Part shown: positions 1 through 9,301 of the stretch, one piece after another
Layout: each line of letters starts with the position of its first letter
Position numbering within the stretch: position 1 is the stretch's first letter
Assembly: GCF_009208775.1 (NCBI RefSeq)
Contig: NZ_WFLM01000006.1
Coordinates: forward strand, 55,363-119,362
Source: Silvanigrella paludirubra
Lineage (GTDB): Bacteria > Bdellovibrionota_B > Oligoflexia > Silvanigrellales > Silvanigrellaceae
DNA: 64,000 nt
Direction: 5' to 3'
Translations under genes and position numbers: made by a program
The notes under the pieces: model-generated
The model's database searches: none
What the model was told of the DNA's origin: nothing
Seen by the model: only the letters and a program-made list of their open reading frames with translations

Positions 1-342
1 GGAAACACTCAATTGTTTTTCATGACGAATATTATATAAATTTCGCAAATATTCAGAGATTTTTAAGCCAGGAACGGATACGGGATATTGAAAGGCAAGA
101 AACATTCCTTTTTTTGCCCGTTCCGTTGTATCTAGTTGAGTGATGTCTTCACCGTCTAAAATAATATTTCCTGAAGTGATTTGATATGTTTTTGCGCCCA
201 TTAATGCATGAGCTAAAGTTGATTTCCCAACTCCATTTGGACCCATAATAACATGAACTTCTCCTTTAGGAATTTCAAGACTAATTCCTTTAAGAATCTC
301 TTTTTCACCTACAGATGCTTTTAAGCTTTTAATGGTTAACAT
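1..342 (-). CDS. sufC: SufC, Fe-S assembly ATPase (3' part outside window)
   Basis: This is the N-terminal 114 residues of the ABC-type ATPase of the SUF iron-sulfur assembly machine, which normally powers the SufBCD scaffold complex in the cytoplasm. It begins MLTIKSLKASVGEKEIL, and the Walker A loop GPNGVGKST lies near residues 34-42, where SufC has GPNGSGKST. The following part (GDEDITQLD-like and FQYPVSVPG segments) is typical of SufC rather than of import ATPases. The ATG at 342 has an AGGAG ribosome site about ten bases upstream. It lies 33 bp downstream of sufU on the same strand, so it is the third gene of a sufS-sufU-sufC operon. The C-terminal two thirds, including the signature and Walker B motifs, lie outside the window. 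Confidence 0.93.
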   Translation of the reverse strand, partial: MLTIKSLKASVGEKEILKGISLEIPKGEVHVIMGPNGVGKSTLAHALMGAKTYQITSGNIILDGEDITQLDTTERAKKGMFLAFQYPVSVPGLKISEYLRNLYNIRHEKQLSVS

Positions 343-375
343 TTAGAACCTTCTCCTAAAGAACAAATATCTAAT

Positions 376-945
376 TTAAGTTTCAGTAGTTACAATTTTT
401 AATTTTCGTTGGCTATTTTGTGATTTAACACAATTTTCTTCTTTATCACAGCCTAATTTTGGCATTCCTTTTTCATCAAAATTATCATTTAAGAGAAGAT
501 TTAATGTTTTCCATGGTAAAGCTGCGCATTTTACTCTAACGGGAAATTTACTTACTCCGTTTAAAGCTTCAATATCTTCTTCTAGGTCATCTGTATTTAT
601 TGATAATTTTCCAGTATAAATATTTTCAGCATGATGAATTGTTTTTTGTGCTTCTTCTAAAGTAACATTTTGTAAAGAATCACACATGATGCTTGCACTT
701 GCTTGGCTAATGGAACAGCCCGTTCCATCAAATCCAATAGAAAGCAATGGACATTGATTGTCCTTCATTTTAATTTCACAAAATACGGTAATAGCATCAC
801 CACAAAGAGGATTTTTTCCCTCTTGGCAATAACGGCATGAAAAATTTTTAGATTTAAAGCGAGGTCGTTTCGAGTGGTCAACAATAACCTCTTGATACAA
901 AGAACTTAACTCAATTGATTGTGATGTCTTAAGGTTTTCTGTCAT
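376..945 (-). CDS. sufU: SufU-type iron-sulfur scaffold / sulfur-transfer protein
   Basis: A 189-residue protein of the IscU/NifU-N fold in its SufU form. SufU accepts sulfur from SufS, usually through a zinc site, and passes it to the SUF scaffold. The three conserved ligand regions are present: NPLCGD, GTGCSIS and RVKCAALPW. The insertion between the last two regions and the SufS-SufC neighbourhood favour SufU over IscU. The C-terminus runs about 30 residues past the last motif and carries two further cysteines (GCDKEENC) of unknown purpose. The ATG at 945 has a GGAG site nine bases upstream. A 125-bp gap separates it from sufS, and a small AT-rich hairpin lies inside that gap. Confidence 0.9.
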   Translation of the reverse strand: MTENLKTSQSIELSSLYQEVIVDHSKRPRFKSKNFSCRYCQEGKNPLCGDAITVFCEIKMKDNQCPLLSIGFDGTGCSISQASASIMCDSLQNVTLEEAQKTIHHAENIYTGKLSINTDDLEEDIEALNGVSKFPVRVKCAALPWKTLNLLLNDNFDEKGMPKLGCDKEENCVKSQNSQRKLKIVTTET

Positions 946-1070
946 GACCTGAACTCCAAATGCTCAAAACTTGTGCGCAATAAAACGCTTTATTAAGAAA
1001 TACCACCAGAAAATCGTAAGATCGACATTTGGGACGGTAAATCAACATAATATAAAAATCTATGATGAAA

Positions 1071-2324
1071 CTACACTTTTTTTGAAGCATTTTTTATAGC
1101 TTCGAGAGCGATTTCGACATCGTCTCTGTCGGAATAGGCAGCAAAACTGCATCTAATAAGCGCGTCTACCCCTAAAATACGAATTAAAGGCCAAGCGCAA
1201 TGATGCCCTGCCCGCATTGCAATATTTTCAGAGTCTAAAATTGTAGCCATATCATGAGCATGGATTTTTTTATGGCGAAAAGAAATAATTGTCTCTTGAC
1301 CACTTTCAGGGCTAAATACCTCAATATCATTAATGTTTTTAAGACCATCTAAGAAAATTTTAGCTAATTCACTGGAATGATTATGAATATTTTTACGGCC
1401 TTTTTTTTCTACCCAATCAATGGCGGCACCAAGACCGCAAACCTCTGTAATGGGAGGAGTTCCTGCTTCAAATTTAGCAGGGCCAGATATCCATTGACTT
1501 TCTTCAAGGGTGACATCGGAAATCATGCCACCACCAAAAGTAGAAGGAGGAAGCTTTTCGATAAGCTCTTCACTCATTGCCAAAACACCAATTCCGGAAG
1601 GGCCATATAATTTATGAGGACTAAATGCGATTGCATCGGCTCCTAAAGAAAATAAATATTCTTCATGGGTAGACATACTTTGTGCGCAGTCTAAAATTAC
1701 GAGGGAACCTACTTTTTTAGCCATAGCAATAATTTCTTCAATTGGATTTATTTGTCCAATCACATTTCCAACATAGGCTAAAGAAACAATTTTAGTATTT
1801 TTAGTTATTAATTTTTCAGCTTCAGATAAATTTAGCGTTAATTGATTTCCCTTTTTTCCAAGCATTGAAATATAAGCTAACTCACAGTCTTTTCGAAGAG
1901 CTGCTTGCTGCCAAGGAATTAAATTTGCATGATGTTCAATTGCAGGAATCACTATTCGACTATTTTCATTTAAATAAACATCAGAAATACCATAGGCTAA
2001 AATATTTAAAGCTTCTGTAGTTCCTCTTGTAAATACAACTTGATTTGCATTTATTTTAGGATCAATAAATTTTGCTACTTTATGACGCGTATCTTCATAC
2101 ATTTGTGAAGATCGAATTGAAACACCATAAGCACCTCTGTGGACAGATCCGTAATCATTTTCTAAATGATTTACCATGGCCTGTATGACGTGTTTGGGTT
2201 TTTGTGCAGAAACAGCGGAATCAAGATAAACAAAGGGCTTTGTTTGTCCGTTGACTGATTTTTCGTTATTTTTAAAAATCGGGAATTCATCACGAATTTT
2301 AGAACCGAGATTATTTGCTTTCAT
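1071..2324 (-). CDS. sufS: SufS cysteine desulfurase
   Basis: A PLP-dependent class V aminotransferase-fold enzyme that removes sulfur from cysteine and hands it to SufU as a persulfide. The PLP lysine lies in FSPHKLYGPSGIG and the catalytic persulfide cysteine in RAGHHCAWP. The PLP-contacting aspartate is in ILDCAQS. I chose the ATG at 2324 (417 aa). It is preceded by a strong AAGGAAGG site, and 417 aa matches the usual family length of about 405-415. A longer frame reaches 2414 but adds 30 residues unlike the family. It is the first gene of the minus-strand suf operon. The 152-bp gap to the divergent gene at 2477 must carry both promoters. The consensus FSGHK has Pro instead of Gly here, a minor variant. 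Confidence 0.93.
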   Translation of the reverse strand: MKANNLGSKIRDEFPIFKNNEKSVNGQTKPFVYLDSAVSAQKPKHVIQAMVNHLENDYGSVHRGAYGVSIRSSQMYEDTRHKVAKFIDPKINANQVVFTRGTTEALNILAYGISDVYLNENSRIVIPAIEHHANLIPWQQAALRKDCELAYISMLGKKGNQLTLNLSEAEKLITKNTKIVSLAYVGNVIGQINPIEEIIAMAKKVGSLVILDCAQSMSTHEEYLFSLGADAIAFSPHKLYGPSGIGVLAMSEELIEKLPPSTFGGGMISDVTLEESQWISGPAKFEAGTPPITEVCGLGAAIDWVEKKGRKNIHNHSSELAKIFLDGLKNINDIEVFSPESGQETIISFRHKKIHAHDMATILDSENIAMRAGHHCAWPLIRILGVDALIRCSFAAYSDRDDVEIALEAIKNASKKV

Positions 2325-2476
2325 TTTATTACCTTCCTTGGGGGCCGGGTGAAAAATCCGCCTCCAATATTTATCTGACATAGGGGTCGCAAAATGCTGA
2401 GAGCATGTCAACAATTCTTATAAGGGGATGATACCCGTAAACGAAGGTATTGATCTCTATTTGAGGAAATACGTAG

Positions 2477-5341
2477 ATGCAATTTGGGAAAAATAAAAAG
2501 AAAAAAACACATATAGAAAATAAAAAGAATAGCTATAAAGAAAGTCTAGAAAAAGTTGCTTCTCTCGACTACCGTTGGGTTGTGCCTCTTACTATTAAAA
2601 TAAAACAAAAATCATTCGTTATATCTAAATTTTTTTCTTATGTATTTGCAGAAATTGCGGTTTCTCCTCTTTCGGGAACAAAAACGACCATTGGCCGCTT
2701 TAGCCTAATTAAAGGAATTACAAAAGCCCTATTTCCTCAAAGTGATTCTTTACTTACTCAAATAGAAAAGTCAATAAAAGCACTTCAAGAAAACATTGGA
2801 GAAATCTCTAGTGAAATTTTAACAGACACTGAAGTAACACAAGAATTACTTTCTCCTTTTATAGAAATGGTATGCACAACTATTGAAAAAAATCCACAGC
2901 TCATTGCTTTATTTGGCCAACCACAAATTCTAGCAGCCGCTTTTGGCCCTCTTGGAGAAAGAATTGCTGGTTTTGTTGATTTAATTCCAGCTCTATCTAA
3001 TCATGCCGCTGAAAAATTTCCAGATCTTAAAGAAACTTTTTTTAATTCTTTATTTCAACTTTCAAAAGAAGAAAGAAAAGATATTTATTTATTAGCAGAA
3101 GAAATATTAAGTGTTGTTTATAAAGAAAAAGTGTTACCTTTATTAAATAAAACTTTATCAAGTGACCCCAGAGGAAAAGTTCTTGCTCCTATTTTAAGTG
3201 GAGCTATTGAAGCCATACCAGGGGAAAGTTGTATAAATGCTGTATTATCTATTGCGTGTACTCCTCATAATGAATTTTCAAATGGCAGAGTAATTGCCAT
3301 TGCAATTCAAGAGATGGGTGGTCTTTATGTTAAAATTTCTCAAGTTATTTCTGAGCTTTGTCCACCAAGTTTAGCAAGAGAGTTAAGAACAACACAAGAT
3401 GATGCGGGAGGTATATTTCCAAGTATAGAAAAGTCATGGGAGTATTTAATTGAAACTTTAAATCAACCAGAATATCTTGATTGGAAACCTTATTTAATTA
3501 TCCCCCCAAAACCTGTTCGTCATTTTGCGAGTGCAAGTGTGGGTGCATTATATAATTTTCAATTAAGTGAACTTGGAAAAGAAAAATATAATGTAGATAA
3601 TGTTTTAATAAAATTGCAAAGACCAAACTTAAAAGAATTATTTGCATCTCAATGTGAGCATATTTTAAAATTAACAGATGAAGCAAATAAAGCTATTTTA
3701 ATAGATAATAGCTTAACTAAAGATGTTGCTTCTGAGTTACTTGGTTTAGTTTCAACTTTAAGGAGATCTGTTTTAAATTATCATAAACAGAGCCAAGAAG
3801 AACTTAACTTTACTTTAGAAGAGCAAAATGCAGATAAAGTAAGAACAGCTTTAGATAACAACGATATTATTAAAGTACCAAGATTTTTTCTTTCAAGCCA
3901 AAATCTTGTTTTTATGGAAAAAATGCCTGGAATAAAAGTAACTAAAATTATTCAAGCTAAGTATTTAGAAAGAAGAGAAATAGCAGATAATATTGCACAA
4001 GCTTATATAGAACTTGTCTTTTCTAAAGGTGTTGTTTGGGCTGATCCACACCCTGGAAATATTTTATATGACGACCTATTAAACCAAATTTCTATGATCG
4101 ATCTCAACCCCTGTTTTGTTTGGGATATAAAAACAAGGCAAGAATTTAAACATTTAATTTATAGATTATTACTTAGAGATGCTGATGGTGTTTATAAAAC
4201 TTTATATCATTTAGTAGAACGACCAGAAACATTACATTCAAATACTATTATAGAAGACTTAACTAAATTTTTAAATTTATCTTTAGGAAGTACAAGTTTA
4301 ACAAGATTTGTTGGTGAATTTATAAAAACGCTAAGCGAAAACCAAATTGATCTTAAAGTGCAAGTTCAAGCAGCATTGAGAGGATTAAGTCAAATTGCAT
4401 TAACAACTTCATCCATTTCAGTGCGAAATAATTTTGGATCTATTTTACGAAATCAATTTACCTTAAAAGAACTTATTGGTACTGTGTGGGATGTTGGTGT
4501 AATAAGAGTTTCGCGTGTTATCTTATCTACTTTATTTGAATTTACAAGGCAAATGCCTGAATATGATATTGGCCCTGTTTTAGACGAAAGAGATATAAAT
4601 ACTCTCGCATTTAAAGTAAAAGAATTATCTAAAGCGAATGTATGCAATATCTATTTTCGTAGAGTTTCACCTGAAGATCATCCAAATTTAAAAATGAGTC
4701 AAGATGGCCAAATATTATTAATTACAAGCGATCTGTATATTGAAATTTTAGATAAGGTAAGACCCGCTACCGTTCGTTACGTTATTGAAACCCCTACGAA
4801 AAAATGGCTAAAAGAAAGACAAGAGTTTGTTAAGTTAGCAAGTATTGCCAGAAGCTTTTGCACAATTGAATGTCTTGAACAATTGCGCAGAAACTCGCTT
4901 GATGATTATTGGAGAATAGTAGAATCATGGAGTAAAGTTTCTTATTTAAGAACAGTTGAGGAAACCCAACTCATTGGGGAAGTTCAAATTGCGGCAAGAA
5001 AGTTATATTCATTGCGTTTTGCAAATATATGGGAATCCTCTTTAGCAGGATTACCTTTAAGTTCAAGAATAATATGGCGCTTTTTGATGCGTGTTGAATC
5101 TTGGAAAGAAAGCTCGAAACAAAGTTACCTGTTTTCACAAAAAAAGAAGTTTGGCGATGTGCTTTTAGCAAACCTTGCTTATAGCAGTTTTTTTAGAATA
5201 AAAACGTTATTATTAGAAGCTATTTTGTGGAGTTTAAGAAGATATATTAATAGGCTTAAGTTTACAATGCACTTACTTCCAATGCCAACTCAAGAGCTTG
5301 TTCATTTAATTTTATATGGCTTAAGTAGAAATAATAATTAA
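2477..5341 (+). CDS. Large UbiB/AarF/ABC1-like atypical kinase
   Basis: A 954-residue member of the ABC1/UbiB protein-kinase-like superfamily, whose members support ubiquinone or isoprenoid-lipid biology. The recognisable core spans about residues 270-560. It contains a KxGQ-like helix reading KISQ (286-289), the alanine-rich nucleotide loop ASASVG (351-356), the lysine of VLIKLQRP (K379), an ELNFTLEEQNA acidic segment and the catalytic loop ADPHPGN (522-528). The metal-binding DFG is DLN (542-544), and the glycine of KxGQ is serine. Both are departures from UbiB consensus, so activity is uncertain. About 270 N-terminal and 400 C-terminal residues have no family I recognise, and UbiB proteins are usually about 550 aa. 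It is transcribed alone and divergently from suf, with GAGG upstream of the ATG. Confidence 0.75.
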   Translation: MQFGKNKKKKTHIENKKNSYKESLEKVASLDYRWVVPLTIKIKQKSFVISKFFSYVFAEIAVSPLSGTKTTIGRFSLIKGITKALFPQSDSLLTQIEKSIKALQENIGEISSEILTDTEVTQELLSPFIEMVCTTIEKNPQLIALFGQPQILAAAFGPLGERIAGFVDLIPALSNHAAEKFPDLKETFFNSLFQLSKEERKDIYLLAEEILSVVYKEKVLPLLNKTLSSDPRGKVLAPILSGAIEAIPGESCINAVLSIACTPHNEFSNGRVIAIAIQEMGGLYVKISQVISELCPPSLARELRTTQDDAGGIFPSIEKSWEYLIETLNQPEYLDWKPYLIIPPKPVRHFASASVGALYNFQLSELGKEKYNVDNVLIKLQRPNLKELFASQCEHILKLTDEANKAILIDNSLTKDVASELLGLVSTLRRSVLNYHKQSQEELNFTLEEQNADKVRTALDNNDIIKVPRFFLSSQNLVFMEKMPGIKVTKIIQAKYLERREIADNIAQAYIELVFSKGVVWADPHPGNILYDDLLNQISMIDLNPCFVWDIKTRQEFKHLIYRLLLRDADGVYKTLYHLVERPETLHSNTIIEDLTKFLNLSLGSTSLTRFVGEFIKTLSENQIDLKVQVQAALRGLSQIALTTSSISVRNNFGSILRNQFTLKELIGTVWDVGVIRVSRVILSTLFEFTRQMPEYDIGPVLDERDINTLAFKVKELSKANVCNIYFRRVSPEDHPNLKMSQDGQILLITSDLYIEILDKVRPATVRYVIETPTKKWLKERQEFVKLASIARSFCTIECLEQLRRNSLDDYWRIVESWSKVSYLRTVEETQLIGEVQIAARKLYSLRFANIWESSLAGLPLSSRIIWRFLMRVESWKESSKQSYLFSQKKKFGDVLLANLAYSSFFRIKTLLLEAILWSLRRYINRLKFTMHLLPMPTQELVHLILYGLSRNNN

Positions 5342-5345
5342 AATG

Positions 5346-6740
5346 TTATTTTAATGGATTAATACAATCTTGATAATCTATTACATCTATATTATCTGCG
5401 GAACCGCAAACATAATATTTCCATTTGTTTTTCAAACGAGAAATATCTGCGTTTAAATTAAAATTTTTCAAATATTTTTCATCAATCTCATCGGGATCTT
5501 TATTCCACTTTCCTATTAAACTTTGCATTCCAATAAACAAATTTGGACTCTCATAAGTTTCATTAAAATTATAAGCTTCTTTCCATGTTTTATAACTAGG
5601 ATCAAAATAAAATGAAATTGCATTACTTAAATTATTACCTTCATCAATCGTAAAAATTTTATATCCTGAATTATTGTAATGTGCAGGACTGATTGACGGT
5701 ACATAAGAGGCAAATAAGCCCAAATCATTATTTATAATTTGAAAAGAATCATTATGAGTATGAGATACTAAAATACCAGATATTGATAAAAAATTATTAC
5801 TCAAAATTTTCATATAAGGTTTTTCTGCAAATTTTGGATTAGAATTCCAAAAAGTAACGGGGTCACCTCCTTTTATCATAGAGTTAAAAGAGGAATAAAC
5901 ATCAACTCCACATGGTATATGAGAAATAAGGATAAATTTTTGATCTTTTGCATTATTAAATTGATCATTTAACCAATCTAGTTGTTGCTGAGCAATTTCT
6001 TTAATATCTGCTTTGTCTTTGCTTATGGCATTTCTTGAAAAAGAATTTGTATTTAATGCTATAATACTTAGCTTTTTTATTTGAGATTGTGCTACATAAT
6101 AACCGCCATTTAAAAAAGTATTAGAACTTTTTATTTGTGAAGAATATGTAGTCCAAATATTTTTTAAATCAGAATAAAATTTTGTCGTTTTCGGATTATC
6201 AACATTATAATTATCAATATAAGAATCATTGTTTCCAATTACAGGATATATTTCAATATTGCTCGGAATAGAGCCCCTAATTTCCGAAGTTAAATATTGA
6301 AACGTTTTCTTAACAAAATTTTGCGCTCCTATTAAACTAGAGTCATTTGTATATATTTTATAGTTTTCTATATATTGATGAGCCAAAAAATCACCTAATA
6401 TAACTGCAAAAATTAAATTTGTATTTTTTGAAGCTTGATTTAATTCTGTTAGTAATGATTGAAACAAAGGAAAATTTGTATTTTGACCATAAGAAGGAAA
6501 AGTATTATTTTTATAGTATTTTTTAAAAATTGAGTTCCATTTATTACTATCCGATTTATTTAACTCATTAATTAATTGGATACAGTTTTTTTGATTAGAC
6601 TTATCATAACAAAGATCAAAAGGATTGAAATGAATGTCACTTATCGCAATAAAGTTTGCAATACTTTTATTTGCATAAATTTTTAAAGGAAAAAGAAAAT
6701 GAATGAAAAATCCAAATATAACCAAATTCCTTTTGAACAT
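5346..6740 (-). CDS. Secreted metallophosphoesterase, acid-sphingomyelinase-like
   Basis: A 464-residue calcineurin-type phosphodiesterase with an N-terminal signal peptide (hydrophobic core at residues 5-20, ending before ANKS). The dimetal motifs appear in order: SDIHFNPFD (D35, H37), LGDFLAHQY, GNNDSY in place of GNHD/E, ISHIPCG, and SHTHNDSF. The DIH...F pattern, the HIPCG segment and the HTHxD ending resemble the acid sphingomyelinase-like phosphodiesterase subgroup. The likely role is periplasmic or extracellular cleavage of a phosphodiester or phosphomonoester, possibly of host or prey phospholipid. The substrate cannot be read from sequence. It ends 4 bp from the convergent UbiB-like gene, and a 144-bp gap separates it from xth. 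Confidence 0.75.
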   Translation of the reverse strand: MFKRNLVIFGFFIHFLFPLKIYANKSIANFIAISDIHFNPFDLCYDKSNQKNCIQLINELNKSDSNKWNSIFKKYYKNNTFPSYGQNTNFPLFQSLLTELNQASKNTNLIFAVILGDFLAHQYIENYKIYTNDSSLIGAQNFVKKTFQYLTSEIRGSIPSNIEIYPVIGNNDSYIDNYNVDNPKTTKFYSDLKNIWTTYSSQIKSSNTFLNGGYYVAQSQIKKLSIIALNTNSFSRNAISKDKADIKEIAQQQLDWLNDQFNNAKDQKFILISHIPCGVDVYSSFNSMIKGGDPVTFWNSNPKFAEKPYMKILSNNFLSISGILVSHTHNDSFQIINNDLGLFASYVPSISPAHYNNSGYKIFTIDEGNNLSNAISFYFDPSYKTWKEAYNFNETYESPNLFIGMQSLIGKWNKDPDEIDEKYLKNFNLNADISRLKNKWKYYVCGSADNIDVIDYQDCINPLK

Positions 6741-6795
6741 ATTCTTCCTTTCAATATTAATTTTAAATAACTTTTATCTAAGTAACCATGTAACG

Positions 6796-6834
6796 TTAGG
6801 GAGTTATCATAACCCCTAAAAACTTTCCAGTTTT
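6796..6834 (-). terminator. Weak hairpins downstream of exonuclease III gene
   Basis: Two small overlapping inverted repeats lie in the 144-bp gap: TTAGGG/CCCTAA (6796-6801 with 6814-6819) and AAAACT-TTCC-AGTTTT (6819-6834). On the minus strand they follow the xth gene and could end its transcript. The T-run is short, so this is only a candidate. Confidence 0.3.
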
Positions 6835-6884
6835 ATAGAAAATAAATAAGTAAAATCTAAAAAATAGATAATTGAAATGATAAA

Positions 6885-7658
6885 TTATTGAATCTCAATA
6901 GAAATAGGGCAATGATCAGATCCCAAAACATCTTTATGTATTTTTGAAGAAACTATTTTTTGTATTAGATCTTCACTAATAAATTGAGAATCAATTCTCC
7001 AGCCTATGTTTTTTTCACGAACCCCGGGGCGATTGCTCCACCAAGTATAATGCCCCCCATTTTTTTCGAAAATACGAAAGGCGTCTAAATACCCCTCATT
7101 TAAAAATTGAGTTAACCAGTTTCTTTCTTCAGGTAAAAATCCAGGATTTTTTTGATTTTGTTTTGGATTTGCTAAATCAATTTCTTTATGAGCAATATTA
7201 ATATCACCACTCATAACTATTGAAATATTTTCTTTTTTCAATTCATTTAATTTATTTTGAAGATTATGACAAAAAGACAATTTATAATCGAGTCTTTTGC
7301 CTTCAGGCTGGCTATTTGGAAAATAAGCGTTACCGTAAAAAATATTATTGTAAAATAGACCAATAAATCGTCCTTCTCTATCAAAATCCATATTGCCGAG
7401 ACCAAAAAGGATATCTTCTTTTTTTAAGGGTAACCTCGTATAAATGGAGACCCCGCTATACCCCTTTTTTTCTGCTGGATGCCAAAAACTTTTATACCCA
7501 AATGGTTCAATTTGCTCTTGTAATAGTTGTTCAGGCAAAGCCCTTACCTCTTGTAGAAAAACAATATCCGCATCTACATTTTTTAACCAATCAAAAAAGC
7601 CTGCTTTTGCTGAAGCTCGAATCCCATTTATATTCCAAGAATAAACCTTAATACTCAT
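6885..7658 (-). CDS. xth: Exodeoxyribonuclease III / AP endonuclease
   Basis: A 257-residue exonuclease III family enzyme, which cuts abasic sites and trims 3' ends in base-excision repair. Family motifs occur in order: SWNINGIRA at the N-terminus, LQEVRA carrying the metal-binding Glu, GDINIAHKEIDLANP, GWRIDSQFIS and the terminal GSDHCPI. Length fits the ExoA/XthA family (about 250-270). The ATG at 7658 (MSIKVYSW) has a GGAG site and begins exactly at the conserved domain. An in-frame extension to 7697 adds 13 unconserved residues and is rejected. It is divergent from the symporter at 7779. Confidence 0.93.
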   Translation of the reverse strand: MSIKVYSWNINGIRASAKAGFFDWLKNVDADIVFLQEVRALPEQLLQEQIEPFGYKSFWHPAEKKGYSGVSIYTRLPLKKEDILFGLGNMDFDREGRFIGLFYNNIFYGNAYFPNSQPEGKRLDYKLSFCHNLQNKLNELKKENISIVMSGDINIAHKEIDLANPKQNQKNPGFLPEERNWLTQFLNEGYLDAFRIFEKNGGHYTWWSNRPGVREKNIGWRIDSQFISEDLIQKIVSSKIHKDVLGSDHCPISIEIQ

Positions 7659-7692
7659 GATTTGTTGACTCCAAATTATCATTTCGCTAAAC

Positions 7693-7704
7693 ACCACAAG
7701 TGGT
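7693..7704. promoter_or_regulatory. 12-bp palindrome in divergent xth/symporter gap
   Basis: The perfect palindrome ACCACAAGTGGT sits 35 bp upstream of the xth start and 75 bp upstream of the symporter start. It could be an operator serving either gene, but no regulator is known from the sequence. Confidence 0.25.
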
Positions 7705-7778
7705 AATAGCAGATGGATGAAAAGAATACCTGTAAAGGTTTTCTAGTTATAGAGCAAAATCTAGATTAAGGTTACAAA

Positions 7779-8981
7779 ATGTTAAAGAATATCCCCAGGT
7801 TAATGAACAGTATCATATTTAAATTATTAGTTACCCTTCTCTTGGGGTTCTTTTTTGGACACCTTTTACCTACCTCTATCCAATCTATTTTATATGCGAT
7901 TAGTCTTTCTCTCAAAGAAACCCTCATTTTTCTTTTACCAGTAATCATTTTTAGCTGTATTTTTTCCTGTTTACTTTCGTTTAAATCTGACGTTTTTAAA
8001 TTCATCATTATCCTCTTAGTATGCATTGCATTATCTGGATATATATCAACATTTATCAGCTATAACGTCTCAAAATTCGCTTTATCAGGATTTAATGACA
8101 TTCAAGAAGCTCAAGGAACAATTACAAGCAGCCTTACACCCTATTGGGAGTTCAAATTTCCAACCCTAATTTCTAATAATTTCGCCTTATTTTCTGGCTT
8201 TATAGCAGGACTTATTTTCTCTAAATTTAGAAATAATCATGTGGAAGTATTTGCAGATAAAATGCGAACACTTGTCACTTTATTTTTAAATAAAGTTTTT
8301 GTTCCTGTTCTCCCGTTATTTGCTTTAGGATTTGTCATTAAACTAGAGAGCGATGGCATTTTATCCATCATTATTCGCTCTTATTTTCCTCTAGTTGTAG
8401 CGATTATCCTTACTGAAGTCCTTTATATTTCATTATTATATTTTATTGGCGCTGGATTTAACCCAAAGAAATTTTTATATTTTGCTAAAAATGTATTACC
8501 TGCAGGTATGATGGGATTTAGCACAATGTCCAGCATGGCCGCTTTACCATTAACCATTCGCGCGGCAGAAAAAAATACAGGTCAAATCGATCTTTCTCGT
8601 ACCATTGCTCCTGCAACAGTAAATGTCCATTTAGTTGGAGATAGTATTGCAGTACCTATGATAGCTCTTGCTATTATGACTACTTTTGGTCTTGCTTTTC
8701 CTGATTTAAGCACATTCATGATTTTTGCTAGTTACTTTGTCATAGCAAAATTTGCTGTTGCTGGAATCCCTGGGGGTGGCATTGTCGTGATGATCCCTAT
8801 TCTTGAAAAATATTTAGGCTTTTCTCCCGAAATGTCTGGTTTAATTACAGCGATTTACATTCTTTTAGACCCTTTAAATACGACAGCAAACGTACTAGGA
8901 AATGGTGCATTTGCTATATTAACTACAAAAATATTTAAGAAAAAAAGCAAAGTTTCCACCCCAGTTACTGAAACTCCTTAA
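7779..8981 (+). CDS. Dicarboxylate/amino acid:cation symporter (DAACS family)
   Basis: A 400-residue inner-membrane protein of the sodium/proton:dicarboxylate symporter family (GltP/DctA/GltT type). It has the family's eight-helix hydrophobic pattern, the serine-rich re-entrant loop (STMSSMAALP) and the helix-7/8 substrate region (PATVNVHLVGDS and DPLNTTANVLGNG). These are the segments that bind Na+ and the carboxylate substrate in GltPh-like structures. The classical NMDGT is replaced by NVHLVGDS, so substrate preference may differ from glutamate/aspartate. It is monocistronic: divergent from xth, and followed by a strong inverted repeat. Confidence 0.87.
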   Translation: MLKNIPRLMNSIIFKLLVTLLLGFFFGHLLPTSIQSILYAISLSLKETLIFLLPVIIFSCIFSCLLSFKSDVFKFIIILLVCIALSGYISTFISYNVSKFALSGFNDIQEAQGTITSSLTPYWEFKFPTLISNNFALFSGFIAGLIFSKFRNNHVEVFADKMRTLVTLFLNKVFVPVLPLFALGFVIKLESDGILSIIIRSYFPLVVAIILTEVLYISLLYFIGAGFNPKKFLYFAKNVLPAGMMGFSTMSSMAALPLTIRAAEKNTGQIDLSRTIAPATVNVHLVGDSIAVPMIALAIMTTFGLAFPDLSTFMIFASYFVIAKFAVAGIPGGGIVVMIPILEKYLGFSPEMSGLITAIYILLDPLNTTANVLGNGAFAILTTKIFKKKSKVSTPVTETP

Positions 8982-8992
8982 AAATTACTTTT

Positions 8993-9036
8993 ATAATTCA
9001 AAATAACAAATAAATTTCTTTATTATTTTGAATTAT
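8993..9036 (+). terminator. 14-bp inverted repeat after the symporter gene
   Basis: Perfect 14-bp arms (8993-9006 and 9023-9036, containing AATTCAAAATAA / TTATTTTGAATT) surround a 16-base AT-rich loop, 12 bp after the stop codon. It is a likely transcription end, although no clean T-run follows. Confidence 0.5.
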
Positions 9037-9301
9037 TTCATCAATATAAAAATTAACCTTTTCCAATCCAAATTAAACAATTCTTACAAAATCATTAAAA
9101 TCTTTTCAAACCCAAAATCATTATTTATCTCCCAAAATATTTATGTTAATTTTAAAATCTAGTTATAAGTTTTATGTATTTTCAAAATACAACAACATTA
9201 AAATATTTTATTTATACTTTTGAAACACCATTTATTATTTATTTTAAAATAAAATAATAAGGACTCAAATATATAATTTTCTATTTATTTTTGGGGGCAA
9301 C
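9037..9301. other. AT-rich gap upstream of lipoprotein gene
   Basis: I see no coding frame in this stretch. It is almost pure A/T and must carry the promoter of the gene at 9302. The only firm element is the GGGGG ribosome site just before that start. Confidence 0.4.

Noticed and set aside
1071..2414. 447-aa form of SufS starting at 2414
   Set aside because: The start at 2324 has a strong ribosome site and matches family length; the extension is not SufS-like.
2325..2476. Riboswitch in the suf leader
   Set aside because: The GC-rich stretch (GGAGGCGG...CCCGGCCCC) does not form a convincing stem, and no known riboswitch motif was recognised.
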